From NCBI GenBank assembly GCA_019114585.1, contig DXFE01000132.1:1-20409 (forward strand): a stretch of DNA of 20,409 nt, given 5' to 3'. Made by a program: the position numbers and the translations under genes. Below are positions 1 through 6,517 of this stretch, piece after piece; positions within the stretch are counted from its first letter, which is position 1, and each line of letters starts with the position of its first letter. The notes below the pieces were generated by a model that saw nothing but the letters and a program-made list of their open reading frames with translations, ran no database searches and was not told where the DNA came from. Source of the DNA: Gemmiger_A avium. GTDB lineage: Bacteria; Bacillota; Clostridia; Oscillospirales; Ruminococcaceae.

Positions 1-22
1 CGGGCGGCCGAAAGGCCGCCCG
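1..22. terminator. GC-rich hairpin, probable terminator of an upstream gene
   Basis: A perfect 9-bp stem (1-9 with 14-22) closed by a GAAA tetraloop opens the window and is followed by a weak T-containing tail (CCTTATCC, then GGTTTTG). The gene it would end is outside the window. The hairpin is plain in the sequence; its role as a terminator is inference because the T-run is poor. Confidence 0.5.
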
Positions 23-66
23 CCTTATCCGGTTTTGCTGTGCCTATGGTTTGCCGGATAAAAGTG

Positions 67-75
67 TGTTACAAT
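67..75 (+). promoter_or_regulatory. Extended -10 promoter for the kinase operon
   Basis: TG-T-TACAAT (67-75) is an extended -10 box lying 36 bases before the kinase start codon. No good -35 box is found 16-18 bp upstream (TTGCCG at 51-56 is too close), as is typical of extended -10 promoters. Confidence 0.45.
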
Positions 76-110
76 AGAAAAAATGCATCGGCGCGAAAGG
101 GGGCTGCTGT

Positions 111-1625
111 ATGCCGCTGATCCTGGTATCGGTGCTGTTTGCCGTGTCGCTGGTGCTGCTGGCGCTGCGCCGCGGCCGGGAAGAACAGCTGGTCTGCGCT
201 ATGTTCGGCAGCCTGGTGATCTACTGGCTGGGCATCCTGATGTTCATCGCCAAGCGGGGCGGCACCGACGGCGTGCTGGAATCGCTGCTGTTTGTCTGCG
301 CGCCCCTGAAAAACGCGCTGCGCTACGCCAGCCTGACCCTGGGCGCCCAGGGCTTTATTGTGGCGGTGGGGCGGTATCTGTTTCCGCCGCTGCTGCTTAC
401 CCTGGCAATCCGCCATTCCATGAATCCGGGCATGGGCCCGGTGCGGGGCCGGGTGCTGGCCGTCTGGCCGCTGCCCCTGCTCACCCTGATCATCTACGAG
501 CCCGCTGTCTTTTACGCCCTGGCCGGCGGCCGGCCGGAGGTGCAGTGGTTCCTGGTAAATTTCAGCCGCATCTGGGTGCTGTGTTATGTGGCCGCGGCGG
601 TGGCGCTGCTGCTGTATGAAGCGTTCAGCATCACCATGCGCATCTGCCGCCAGCAGTATATTCCCCAGTGCGCCATGCTGGTGAGCATGGCTGTGCTCTA
701 TGCCCTCTACTGCCCCCAGGACCCCGCCCAGATCTACCTGTTCTACCAGAGCGACTATATGTGGTATCTGGGGCTGTGGTACCTGAACCCCCGGCTCTCG
801 CCGCTGCTGTATACGCTGGTGCTTACCGTCAGCGCGGTATCCGGCGCGGTGGGGCTGTGGACCATGTTCCGCTATGCCCAGCTGCGGATCACCGAGAACA
901 TGGACGAGGTCAGCCTGCGCCGCCGGTTCGACGCGGCCAGCATGGGGGCCAGCGTCTTCGCCCACAGCATCAAGAACCAGCTGCTGGCCAACCGGGTGGT
1001 ATTCAAGCGGCTGGATGCCGCCCTGGCCCAGCCCCAGCCGGACATGGCCAAGGTGCAGGGCTATGTGGACGCATTGAAAGAGACCAACGAAAATCTGCTG
1101 ATCCGGGTGGGAGAGCTGTACCAGAGCGTCAAGAGCAGCACCATTACCCTGGTGCCGGTGACCCTGGGCGAACTGGCCGCCGACGCGGTGGACCGGATGC
1201 ACCGCAAACACCCGGACGCGGCGGTGGAGATCACGGTGGACGAGGGCTGCCGGGTGCTGGCCGACCGCTCCCATCTGGCGGCGGCGCTGAGCAACCTGCT
1301 GTCCAACGGGTGGGAGGCCACCCTGTCCGCCGGCCGCACCGACCCGGTGCAGCTGATCAGCCACACCGAACGGCTGAACATCGTGCTGGAGGTGCGGGAC
1401 GCGGGCTGCGGCATCTCCCGCGCCGAGACAAAGCGAATCTTCGAGCCCTTTTATTCCAGCAAGAACTCCAACTACAACTGGGGCATGGGGCTGTATTATG
1501 TGCGCTCCATCGTGCGCAGCCATCTGGGCAGCGTGCGGGTGGAGAGCGAGCGGGGCAAGGGTACCCGGTTCTTTGTGATCCTGCCCCGGTTTGAGCACGG
1601 CAAACGAAAGGAGAAACGCCCATGA
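111..1625 (+). CDS. Membrane sensor histidine kinase
   Basis: This is a two-component sensor kinase of 504 residues. The first ~255 residues are a polytopic membrane region with about six or seven hydrophobic segments and no large extracytoplasmic domain, so the signal may be membrane-borne or carried by a small ligand. A short helix then leads to the phosphoacceptor region AHSIKNQLL with His285. The ATPase domain shows an N box (NLLSNGWEA, 396-404), a G1 box (DAGCGI, 430-435), an F box (FEPFYSS) and a G2 box (WGMGLYYV). The ATG at 111 is preceded by AAAGGGGG at good spacing. The stop overlaps the start of the response regulator (ATGA), so the two are co-translated partners. The stimulus cannot be told from sequence. 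Confidence 0.9.
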   Translation: MPLILVSVLFAVSLVLLALRRGREEQLVCAMFGSLVIYWLGILMFIAKRGGTDGVLESLLFVCAPLKNALRYASLTLGAQGFIVAVGRYLFPPLLLTLAIRHSMNPGMGPVRGRVLAVWPLPLLTLIIYEPAVFYALAGGRPEVQWFLVNFSRIWVLCYVAAAVALLLYEAFSITMRICRQQYIPQCAMLVSMAVLYALYCPQDPAQIYLFYQSDYMWYLGLWYLNPRLSPLLYTLVLTVSAVSGAVGLWTMFRYAQLRITENMDEVSLRRRFDAASMGASVFAHSIKNQLLANRVVFKRLDAALAQPQPDMAKVQGYVDALKETNENLLIRVGELYQSVKSSTITLVPVTLGELAADAVDRMHRKHPDAAVEITVDEGCRVLADRSHLAAALSNLLSNGWEATLSAGRTDPVQLISHTERLNIVLEVRDAGCGISRAETKRIFEPFYSSKNSNYNWGMGLYYVRSIVRSHLGSVRVESERGKGTRFFVILPRFEHGKRKEKRP

Positions 1626-2290
1626 GCATCCGAATCCTGGTAGCCGATGACTTTGAACTGCTGCGGGAGGACATGTGCGAGGTTCTCAGCCTGCAGCCGG
1701 ATTTTCAGGTGGTGGGCAGCGCCGGCAGCGGCGCCGAGGCGGTGGAGCTGGCCGCCCGGGTGCCCTACGACATCCTGCTCATGGACATTGAGATGGAACA
1801 GGTGAACGCCGGCATCCTGGCCGCCGAAAAGATCCGGGACGCCGACCCGGACGCGAAGATCATCTTCCTCACCGCCCACGAGACCGAAAACATGATCACC
1901 GTGGCCATGGCCACCGGCGCGGTGGACTATGTGGTCAAGGGCGGCAAGGACGAGGATCTGTTCCGCCATATCCGGCTGGCCTACGAGGGCCGCCCCATGC
2001 TGGACCCGGATATCCAGGGCATCGTGATGAAGGAGTACAGCCGCCTGCGCCGCAGCGAATCCAACCTGTTGTTCTTCATCAACAACATTTCCCGGCTGAC
2101 CCCCACCGAGCGGGAGCTGGTGCGGTGCCTGTTACAGGATATGTCGGTCAAGGATATCGCCGCCCAGCGCTGTGTGGAGCCGGGCACCGTCAAGGCACAG
2201 ATCAAGAGCCTGCGGGCCAAGTTCGGCTGTTCCCGCACCCACGAGATCGTGGATATGATCCGGGGGCTGAACATCAGCCACCTGTTCTGA
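1622..2290 (+). CDS. Response regulator, NarL/LuxR family
   Basis: A 222-residue DNA-binding response regulator and the cognate partner of the overlapping kinase. The receiver domain (1-~125) has the acidic pair D9/D10, the phosphoacceptor D55 in ILLMDIEM, T84 and K106. The C-terminal LuxR-type helix-turn-helix (about 158-215) carries LTPTERELV, the SVKDIAAQ turn and a VKAQIKSLRAKFG recognition helix. The residues between the domains form a linker helix. It starts inside the kinase stop codon and is followed 24 nt later by the AAA+ gene, which is probably in the same transcript. Targets are unknown; the adjacent ATPase or the operon itself are reasonable guesses. Confidence 0.9.
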   Translation: MSIRILVADDFELLREDMCEVLSLQPDFQVVGSAGSGAEAVELAARVPYDILLMDIEMEQVNAGILAAEKIRDADPDAKIIFLTAHETENMITVAMATGAVDYVVKGGKDEDLFRHIRLAYEGRPMLDPDIQGIVMKEYSRLRRSESNLLFFINNISRLTPTERELVRCLLQDMSVKDIAAQRCVEPGTVKAQIKSLRAKFGCSRTHEIVDMIRGLNISHLF

Positions 2291-2314
2291 ATTTCCGTCT
2301 AGGAGGTACGCATC

Positions 2315-4333
2315 ATGCCCGACAAAACCGATTGGGAAGCGCTGATGGACGGGGCCTTTGGCCGCCGCAGCCGTCCCGCCGCCGAAACCAGCGCCCGCCG
2401 CGACGCCGAACAGGCCCGGCGGGAACTGGAAGAGCTGATGGCCCGGCAGCCCGCCGCCCCCGCCGCGCTGCAGAAAAACGCCGCCCGGCTGGCCGACGCG
2501 GCCGCCGACCAGGCTGAGCAGATCCGCCGCCTGGGCGGGGAGATGACCGAGAACCTGCGCCGGGACGGTCTGCTGCCCCAGGAAAAGCCCGCCCCCGCCG
2601 CCCCGGACACCGCCTTTGCCGGGCTGGCCGAGCAGCTGGAACAGACAGTGATCGGCCAGCCGGATTTTGTGCGGGCGCTGGTGCGGGCGTTCCGCCGTCC
2701 CTTTGTGCTGGGCTACGCCCCCGGCGGGGCCCGCAACACCATCCTGATCTGGGGCGGGGAGGGCACCGGACGGCATTTTGCCCTGCAAACGCTGGCCGGT
2801 CTGCTGGCGGAAAAAGGGGTGCTGGACAGTGCCAACCTGGCCACGATGGACCTGGCCCGCTATCCCGGCCCCGGGCAGGAAAAACTGTTTTTGCAGGATC
2901 TGTACGCGGCCCTCACCGCGCCGGGGCAGATTCTGGTTTTTGACCATTACGAGGAGTGCCACCCGGGTTTTCTGAACCTGCTGGCGGGCCTGGTGCAGGA
3001 GGGCAAAGCCCCGCTGGCCAGCCGCTATGTGGTGCAGAAAGGCATGCTGGTGGACGCGGGCACCGCCCTGGTGCCGGGTGCGGTGGGGGAGCTCACCGCC
3101 CGGGACAAGTATCTGGTATTTTTCAGCCACAAAGGCCCGGACGCGATGGCCGAGCGGTTCGGCGGGCCCTTTGCCGCCGCCCTGGGGGACGTGTGCGCCA
3201 CCGCCCCCTTTACCCCGGAGAGCCTGCGGGTGCTGGCGGCGGGCCAGCTGAACCGGACGGTGCGCCGGGCCAAAGAGCGGCTGGGGGTGACCCTGACCAT
3301 GACCGAAGAGGTGCGGGACCTGGCGGCCGGTATGGCCGACGCGGCCCGGGGCGCGGAGCCGATCGTGGCTTTCTGCGACCGGGTGTACAAGGCGGTGGGC
3401 CAGTACCTGCTGGAACGGGAGCCTCAGCCCGGGCTGACGGTGGCGCTGTCGGTGCAGGAGGGGCAGCTGCTGGCGGCCTTTGGCGCCGACGAGGCCCGGC
3501 CCCTGCTGGACGAGGTGGACGAATCCGCCGGGGCGCTGGCCCGGGTGGAGGCGGAATTGGATAAAATCGTGGGCCTGGACGAGGTCAAGACCTATGTGCG
3601 GGGGCTGGCCGACCATGTGCGGGTGCAGCGCCGCCGCAAGGCCCAGGGCCTGCCCGCGGGCAGCCTGACCATGCACATGATCTTTACCGGCAACCCGGGC
3701 ACCGGCAAAACCACCATTGCCCGGCTGATAAGCCAGTATCTGAAAGCGGTGGGCGCGCTGCGGGGCGGCCAGCTGGTGGAGGTGAGCCGGGCCGATCTGG
3801 TGGGCCGGTACGTGGGCCACACCGCCCCCCTGACCGAGCAGGTGATCCGAAGCGCCCTGGGCGGCGTGCTGTTTATTGACGAGGCCTACAGCCTGTACCG
3901 GGGCAAGGAGGACAGCTTCGGCCTGGAGGCCATCGACACGCTGGTCAAGGGCATGGAAGATCACCGGGACGAGCTGGTGGTGGTGCTGGCGGGCTACAGC
4001 CGGGAGATGGCCCAGTTCCTGACCGCCAACTCCGGTCTGGCCAGCCGGTTTGCCCAGACCATCGAGTTCCCGGATTACACCGCCGAGGAACTGCTGAAAA
4101 TTACGGAGTTGCAGGCCGCCGGCCGGGGTTACGTGCTGGACGAGGGCTGCAAGGCCCCGCTGCTGGCCTATTATGCCCGCCGCCAGGCCGAGAACGCGGC
4201 CAAGGCGGGCAACGGGCGCATGGCCCGCAATACCCTGGAGCAGGCCATCCTGAACCAGAGCCGCCGTCTGGTGGCCGACCCGGACGCGCCGCTGGACCGG
4301 CTGCTGATCGGGGATTTTGAGCTGGAGGAATAA
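2315..4333 (+). CDS. Double AAA+ ATPase, CbbX/SpoVK type
   Basis: A 672-residue protein with a charged, alanine-rich N-terminal helix (1-~95) and two AAA+ modules. The second module is canonical: Walker A GNPGTGKTT (459-467), Walker B VLFIDEAY (518-525), sensor-1 region VVVLAGY and the Arg-finger motif NSGLASRF, all hallmarks of the CbbX/SpoVK group. The first module has a degraded P-loop, GGEGTGRH (147-154), with Arg for the catalytic Lys and His for Thr/Ser, although a Walker B-like ILVFDHYEE remains. It probably cannot hydrolyse ATP and may be structural. The start follows TAGGAGG at 9-nt spacing. It likely acts as a cytosolic hexameric remodelling ATPase; the substrate is unknown. The name SpoVK is not claimed, because synteny links it to a two-component system. 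Confidence 0.85.
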   Translation: MPDKTDWEALMDGAFGRRSRPAAETSARRDAEQARRELEELMARQPAAPAALQKNAARLADAAADQAEQIRRLGGEMTENLRRDGLLPQEKPAPAAPDTAFAGLAEQLEQTVIGQPDFVRALVRAFRRPFVLGYAPGGARNTILIWGGEGTGRHFALQTLAGLLAEKGVLDSANLATMDLARYPGPGQEKLFLQDLYAALTAPGQILVFDHYEECHPGFLNLLAGLVQEGKAPLASRYVVQKGMLVDAGTALVPGAVGELTARDKYLVFFSHKGPDAMAERFGGPFAAALGDVCATAPFTPESLRVLAAGQLNRTVRRAKERLGVTLTMTEEVRDLAAGMADAARGAEPIVAFCDRVYKAVGQYLLEREPQPGLTVALSVQEGQLLAAFGADEARPLLDEVDESAGALARVEAELDKIVGLDEVKTYVRGLADHVRVQRRRKAQGLPAGSLTMHMIFTGNPGTGKTTIARLISQYLKAVGALRGGQLVEVSRADLVGRYVGHTAPLTEQVIRSALGGVLFIDEAYSLYRGKEDSFGLEAIDTLVKGMEDHRDELVVVLAGYSREMAQFLTANSGLASRFAQTIEFPDYTAEELLKITELQAAGRGYVLDEGCKAPLLAYYARRQAENAAKAGNGRMARNTLEQAILNQSRRLVADPDAPLDRLLIGDFELEE

Positions 4334-4420
4334 GGGGCCGATATGGGGCTAATATGGGGGATAGAACCTATCCCCCATACCCCCGGAAAACACGGGCCGG
4401 AATACTCCGGCCCGTACATG
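4334..4420 (+). repeat. Family A repeat, copy 1 (two hairpins after a stop codon)
   Basis: Begins next to the ATPase stop codon. Hairpin 1 is a perfect 12-bp stem (4353-4364 with 4368-4379) with loop AAC. Hairpin 2 is a perfect 10-bp stem (4392-4401 with 4406-4415) with loop ATAC. The short stretch before hairpin 1 contains a partial extra copy of its 5' arm (GATATGGGGCT). Unlike copies 2, 3 and 4 it is followed not by a terminator hairpin but directly by the ribosome binding site of the next gene. Confidence 0.85.
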
Positions 4421-4445
4421 GGAGTTATATAAGGAGGTGCGGCAG

Positions 4446-4772
4446 ATGGCAAAACTGGAACAGACCTTGAACGGGGATTTTGACCGGATTCTGAAAAAGA
4501 TCGAGGACGGCGTGCTGAATGGCAGCATGTCCGCCTCGCTGGAGGATTCCAGCGATTTTACCGGCGCCGGGGCCCGGTGCAGCGTGCGGGTGTTCGAGCG
4601 GTACAGCTACGCGGGCGGCAACCGGGTCAGCATGAACGTGACCCTGTTCCAGGCGGGGGACGGGCCGGTGCAGCTGTCGGCCATCACCGCCGGGGGCAGC
4701 CAGGCTGTGTTCTTCAAGATCAACACCTGGGGCGAGGAAAGTTTTCTGGATACGCTGCGGGCGCTGCTGTGA
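4446..4772 (+). CDS. Small conserved protein, DUF6054-like
   Basis: A soluble protein of 108 residues with no membrane segment or known catalytic motif. The ATG at 4446 (MAKLEQTL) is chosen because AAGGAGG at 4431-4437 sits 8 nt upstream; an in-frame GTG at 4437 lies inside that ribosome binding site and is rejected. The C-terminal stretch with GGSQAVFFKINTWGEE resembles, from memory, a small family of unknown function found in Clostridia and Bacilli (DUF6054). It follows the family A repeat and ends at a bidirectional terminator shared with rpsT. No function is proposed. Confidence 0.75.
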   Translation: MAKLEQTLNGDFDRILKKIEDGVLNGSMSASLEDSSDFTGAGARCSVRVFERYSYAGGNRVSMNVTLFQAGDGPVQLSAITAGGSQAVFFKINTWGEESFLDTLRALL

Positions 4773-4793
4773 ATCCGGCAGGACACAAAAACA

Positions 4794-4829
4794 AAAGCCG
4801 AAGGGGAAATCCCTTCGGCTTTGTTTGTT
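4794..4829. terminator. Bidirectional intrinsic terminator
   Basis: A perfect 12-bp stem (4794-4805 with 4811-4822) with loop GAAAT is followed by GTTTGTTT on the plus strand. On the minus strand it is followed by TTTGTTTTTGTG. It lies between the convergent ends of the small conserved gene and rpsT and should stop both. Confidence 0.9.
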
Positions 4830-4846
4830 TCAGTTCACGTAAGCGC

Positions 4847-5110
4847 TCAGGCCTGGGCCTTGTTGGCGCGCTTGGCCATGCGGCTGATCTTGCGGGCCGC
4901 GGTGTTCTTGCGCAGCACACCCTTGCTCTTGGCCTTGTCGATCGCGGAAACCGCGGCGCGGATCGCGGCGTCACGGTTTTCGGCGCCGGCCTCGATGGCA
5001 GCGTTTGCCTGCTTGGTGACTGTTTTCAGGTTAGACTTAATCGCCTTGTTGTGCAGGGCTTCCTTCTTCGCCTGGACGACCCGGTCCTTCTGCGATTTAA
5101 TGTTAGGCAT
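4847..5110 (-). CDS. rpsT: 30S ribosomal protein S20
   Basis: An 87-residue, Lys/Arg/Ala-rich protein beginning MPNIKSQKDRVVQAKKEAL. It shows the S20 pattern NKAIKSNLKT and the C-terminal basic helix KNTAARKISRMAKRANKA. S20 binds 16S rRNA at the base of the 30S body. The true start is the ATG whose complement ends at 5110, with AAGGAGG 9 nt upstream; the longer frame to 5362 is not used. It is divergent from gpr, and rpsT next to gpr-spoIIP matches a known arrangement in Bacillus and relatives. Confidence 0.97.
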   Translation of the reverse strand: MPNIKSQKDRVVQAKKEALHNKAIKSNLKTVTKQANAAIEAGAENRDAAIRAAVSAIDKAKSKGVLRKNTAARKISRMAKRANKAQA

Positions 5111-5147
5111 TCGTACCACCTCCTTATTCCCCATAACAGTGCATCTT

Positions 5148-5176
5148 ATAATACCACAACGGGCGGGATTCCGCAA
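5148..5176 (-). promoter_or_regulatory. Sigma-A promoter of rpsT
   Basis: On the minus strand, -35 TTGCGG (5176-5171), a 17-bp spacer and -10 TATTAT (5153-5148) give an initiation point about 30 nt before the rpsT start codon. Spacing is ideal and both boxes match sigma-A well. Confidence 0.75.
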
Positions 5177-5355
5177 GGGTTTTTCCGAAATTTCCGCGAA
5201 AAATTTCCACGAAAATGCTGGCGGAGAGCCAAGTTTTCCACAAAGCGTTGGTGAATTGTTGAAAACTTGACCGAGCGAGGAAATATTTTCCGGAAATGGG
5301 AATGAAACCGTCCGGCCCGGCCCAGACTGAAAGGCAGGAAAGGCAGGGGAATCAC

Positions 5356-6147
5356 ATGGCAATCTATACGGATATTGCGCCGGAGATCTATCCGCCGGGC
5401 CGGGGCCGGGTGCCGGAGGGGGTGCGGTGCACAGTGCATCAGGCGGGGGCGTGCCGCATCACCCGGGTGCGGATCGAGCGGGACGGGCTGGCGCGGCCCG
5501 CGGGCCATTATGTAACGGTGGAGACGCCCCGCGCGGCGGCGCTGGATGATCAGGACGAAAAGCTGACGGCGCTGCTGGCGCGGGAGGTGGCGGAAATGCT
5601 GCCGCCGGGGCCGGTGCTGGTGGTGGGGGTCGGGAACCGGCGGGTGACGGCGGACGCGCTGGGGCCCCGGGTGGCGGGGCAGGTACTGGTGACCCGGGGG
5701 CTGGAAACGGTGGCCGCGCCGCTGGGGCTGCGCACGGTGGCCAGCATCGCGCCGGGGCCGGGCGGGGTCACGGGGCTGGCGCTGGCGGGCATCGTGGCGG
5801 CGCTGGTGAAGGAGATGGACGCGGCGGCGGTGCTGGCGGTGGACAGCCTGGCCTGTGCCGGGCCGGAACGGCTGGGGCGCAGCGTGCAGCTGGCCGACGC
5901 GGGCCTGCGGCCCGCCGGAGATACCGCCCGAAGCCTGACCCGGGACACGGTAGGGGTGCCGGTGGTGGCGCTGGGGATCCCCACCATGATGGACGCGGGG
6001 GCGGTGTGTTCCGTGCCCGGCCTGGTGGTCACGCCCCGGGATCTGGACGGTCTGGTGCGCCGGGGGTCCCACCTGCTGGCCCGCGCCGTCAACCGCGCGC
6101 TCCAGCCCCGCCTCACCCCCGCCGAACTGGGCCGTCTGGTGAGCTGA
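5356..6147 (+). CDS. gpr: Germination protease GPR
   Basis: GPR is the aspartic-type endopeptidase (MEROPS A25) that degrades small acid-soluble spore proteins at germination. The 263-residue product starts MAIYTDIAPE, matching the region right after the propeptide in Bacillus GPR (RTDLAVE). It has GNRRVTADALGP with Asp100 and AVDSLACAG with Asp163, which correspond to the two catalytic aspartates of the family, then VALGIPTMMDAG and LVVTPRDLD. Bacillus GPR is about 370 residues, so this is a compact clostridial form. The ATG at 5356 follows CAGGGGAA; an upstream in-frame ATG at 5296 would add 20 residues but has a poor ribosome binding site. A sigma-G-like GAATG/N18/CAGACTG (5300-5329) is visible but too weak to annotate. 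Confidence 0.93.
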   Translation: MAIYTDIAPEIYPPGRGRVPEGVRCTVHQAGACRITRVRIERDGLARPAGHYVTVETPRAAALDDQDEKLTALLAREVAEMLPPGPVLVVGVGNRRVTADALGPRVAGQVLVTRGLETVAAPLGLRTVASIAPGPGGVTGLALAGIVAALVKEMDAAAVLAVDSLACAGPERLGRSVQLADAGLRPAGDTARSLTRDTVGVPVVALGIPTMMDAGAVCSVPGLVVTPRDLDGLVRRGSHLLARAVNRALQPRLTPAELGRLVS

Positions 6148-6219
6148 TAAAAGCCAATATGGGGGGATAGAACCTATCCCCCCATACCCCCCGGAAATCG
6201 GGCCAGAATACTCTGGCCC
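6148..6219 (+). repeat. Family A repeat, copy 2
   Basis: Begins directly after the gpr stop (TGA, then TAAAAGCCAATATGG). Hairpin 1 is a perfect 13-bp stem (6158-6170 with 6174-6186) with loop AAC. Hairpin 2 is an 8-bp stem (6200-6207 with 6212-6219) with loop ATAC; its A-T and G-C pairs differ from copy 1 on both arms, so pairing is kept. It is followed 23 nt later by a terminator hairpin. Confidence 0.9.
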
Positions 6220-6242
6220 CAGGGATTTTGTATAAAAACAAA

Positions 6243-6290
6243 GCCCGCGCGGACGGAAATAGTCCGGCGCGGGCCATATTTATTTTTATC
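6243..6290 (+). terminator. Intrinsic terminator after gpr
   Basis: An 8-bp GC stem (6243-6250 with 6267-6274) extends by four inner pairs (GGAC with GTCC) past one bulged G, and is followed by CATATTTATTTTTATC. The 5' arm GCCCGCGC and the preceding TATAAAAACAAA are shared with the terminator after family A copy 3 at 19011. Confidence 0.75.
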
Positions 6291-6293
6291 CCT

Positions 6294-6330
6294 ATGGCCG
6301 GAGTATTCCGGCCATGTTTTCCGGGGTCTG
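6294..6330 (-). repeat. Family A repeat, partial inverted copy
   Basis: Read on the minus strand this is CCCCGGAAAACA followed by a 9-bp hairpin (6294-6302 with 6307-6315) with loop ATAC, the same as the second half of copy 1. Hairpin 1 is missing. It abuts the family B repeat, so this spacer is a composite of repeat pieces. It is not behind a gene on its own strand. Confidence 0.7.
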
Positions 6331-6424
6331 GGGGCCGGGTCTGCGAAGCAGCCAAAGCCCCGGTGGGGCTTTGGACCGGCAGGGCGGTCGGCGCAGCCGG
6401 GCGGGCGCATTCTTGTTGCGCCCG
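6331..6424 (+). repeat. Family B repeat, copy 1 (four hairpins)
   Basis: Four hairpins in a row: CTGC-GAA-GCAG (6341-6351); a perfect 10-bp stem (6352-6361 with 6365-6374) with loop GGT; CGGC-GCA-GCCG (6389-6399); and an 8-bp stem (6402-6409 with 6417-6424) with a 7-nt loop. The same series is found on the minus strand at 10118-10205. With the family A pieces it fills the 370 bp between gpr and spoIIP, in which no gene is seen. Confidence 0.85.
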
Positions 6425-6457
6425 CAGCCCTCGTTGTCCCCCCAGATTGGCAAACAG

Positions 6458-6486
6458 GCATAGACTCGCCCCGGGCTGCATACCTT
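6458..6486 (+). promoter_or_regulatory. Sigma-E-like promoter candidate for spoIIP
   Basis: GCATAGA (6458-6464), a 14-bp spacer and CATACCTT (6479-6486) match the Bacillus sigma-E consensus (KMATATT, 14-15 bp, CATACAHT) at 5 of 7 and 7 of 8 positions. Initiation would fall just before the spoIIP ribosome binding site. spoIIP is sigma-E controlled in Bacillus. The -10 is also part of a small hairpin (GCATAC with GTATGC), so chance cannot be excluded. Confidence 0.4.
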
Positions 6487-6517
6487 GAAAGTATGCGCTG
6501 GGAAAGGAGGCGGGCGA

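Noticed and set aside
83..619. Alternative plus-strand frame overlapping the kinase
   Set aside because: Low-complexity Arg/Gly/Ala translation, with no ribosome binding site better than that of the kinase frame, which has clear kinase motifs.
69..1598. Long open frame antisense to the histidine kinase (also 2132-3964 and 14979-18692 on the minus strand, the last over 1200 codons)
   Set aside because: GC-rich DNA has few stop codons in reverse frames. The predicted proteins are His/Gln/Gly/Arg-rich with no domain pattern and lie opposite well-identified genes.
5233..5242. TTTTCCACAA, similar to a DnaA box, in the rpsT-gpr spacer
   Set aside because: Only one such site; other TTCCAC strings nearby do not match. 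No origin context (dnaA, dnaN) is present.
5300..5329. Sigma-G-like promoter (GAATG, 18 bp, CAGACTG) before gpr
   Set aside because: Location and known biology fit, but two of seven -10 positions mismatch; this is too weak to annotate as a feature.
6228..6488. Short plus-strand frame over the repeats between gpr and spoIIP
   Set aside because: It is a translation of terminator and repeat DNA, with hairpins throughout, and lacks a ribosome binding site.
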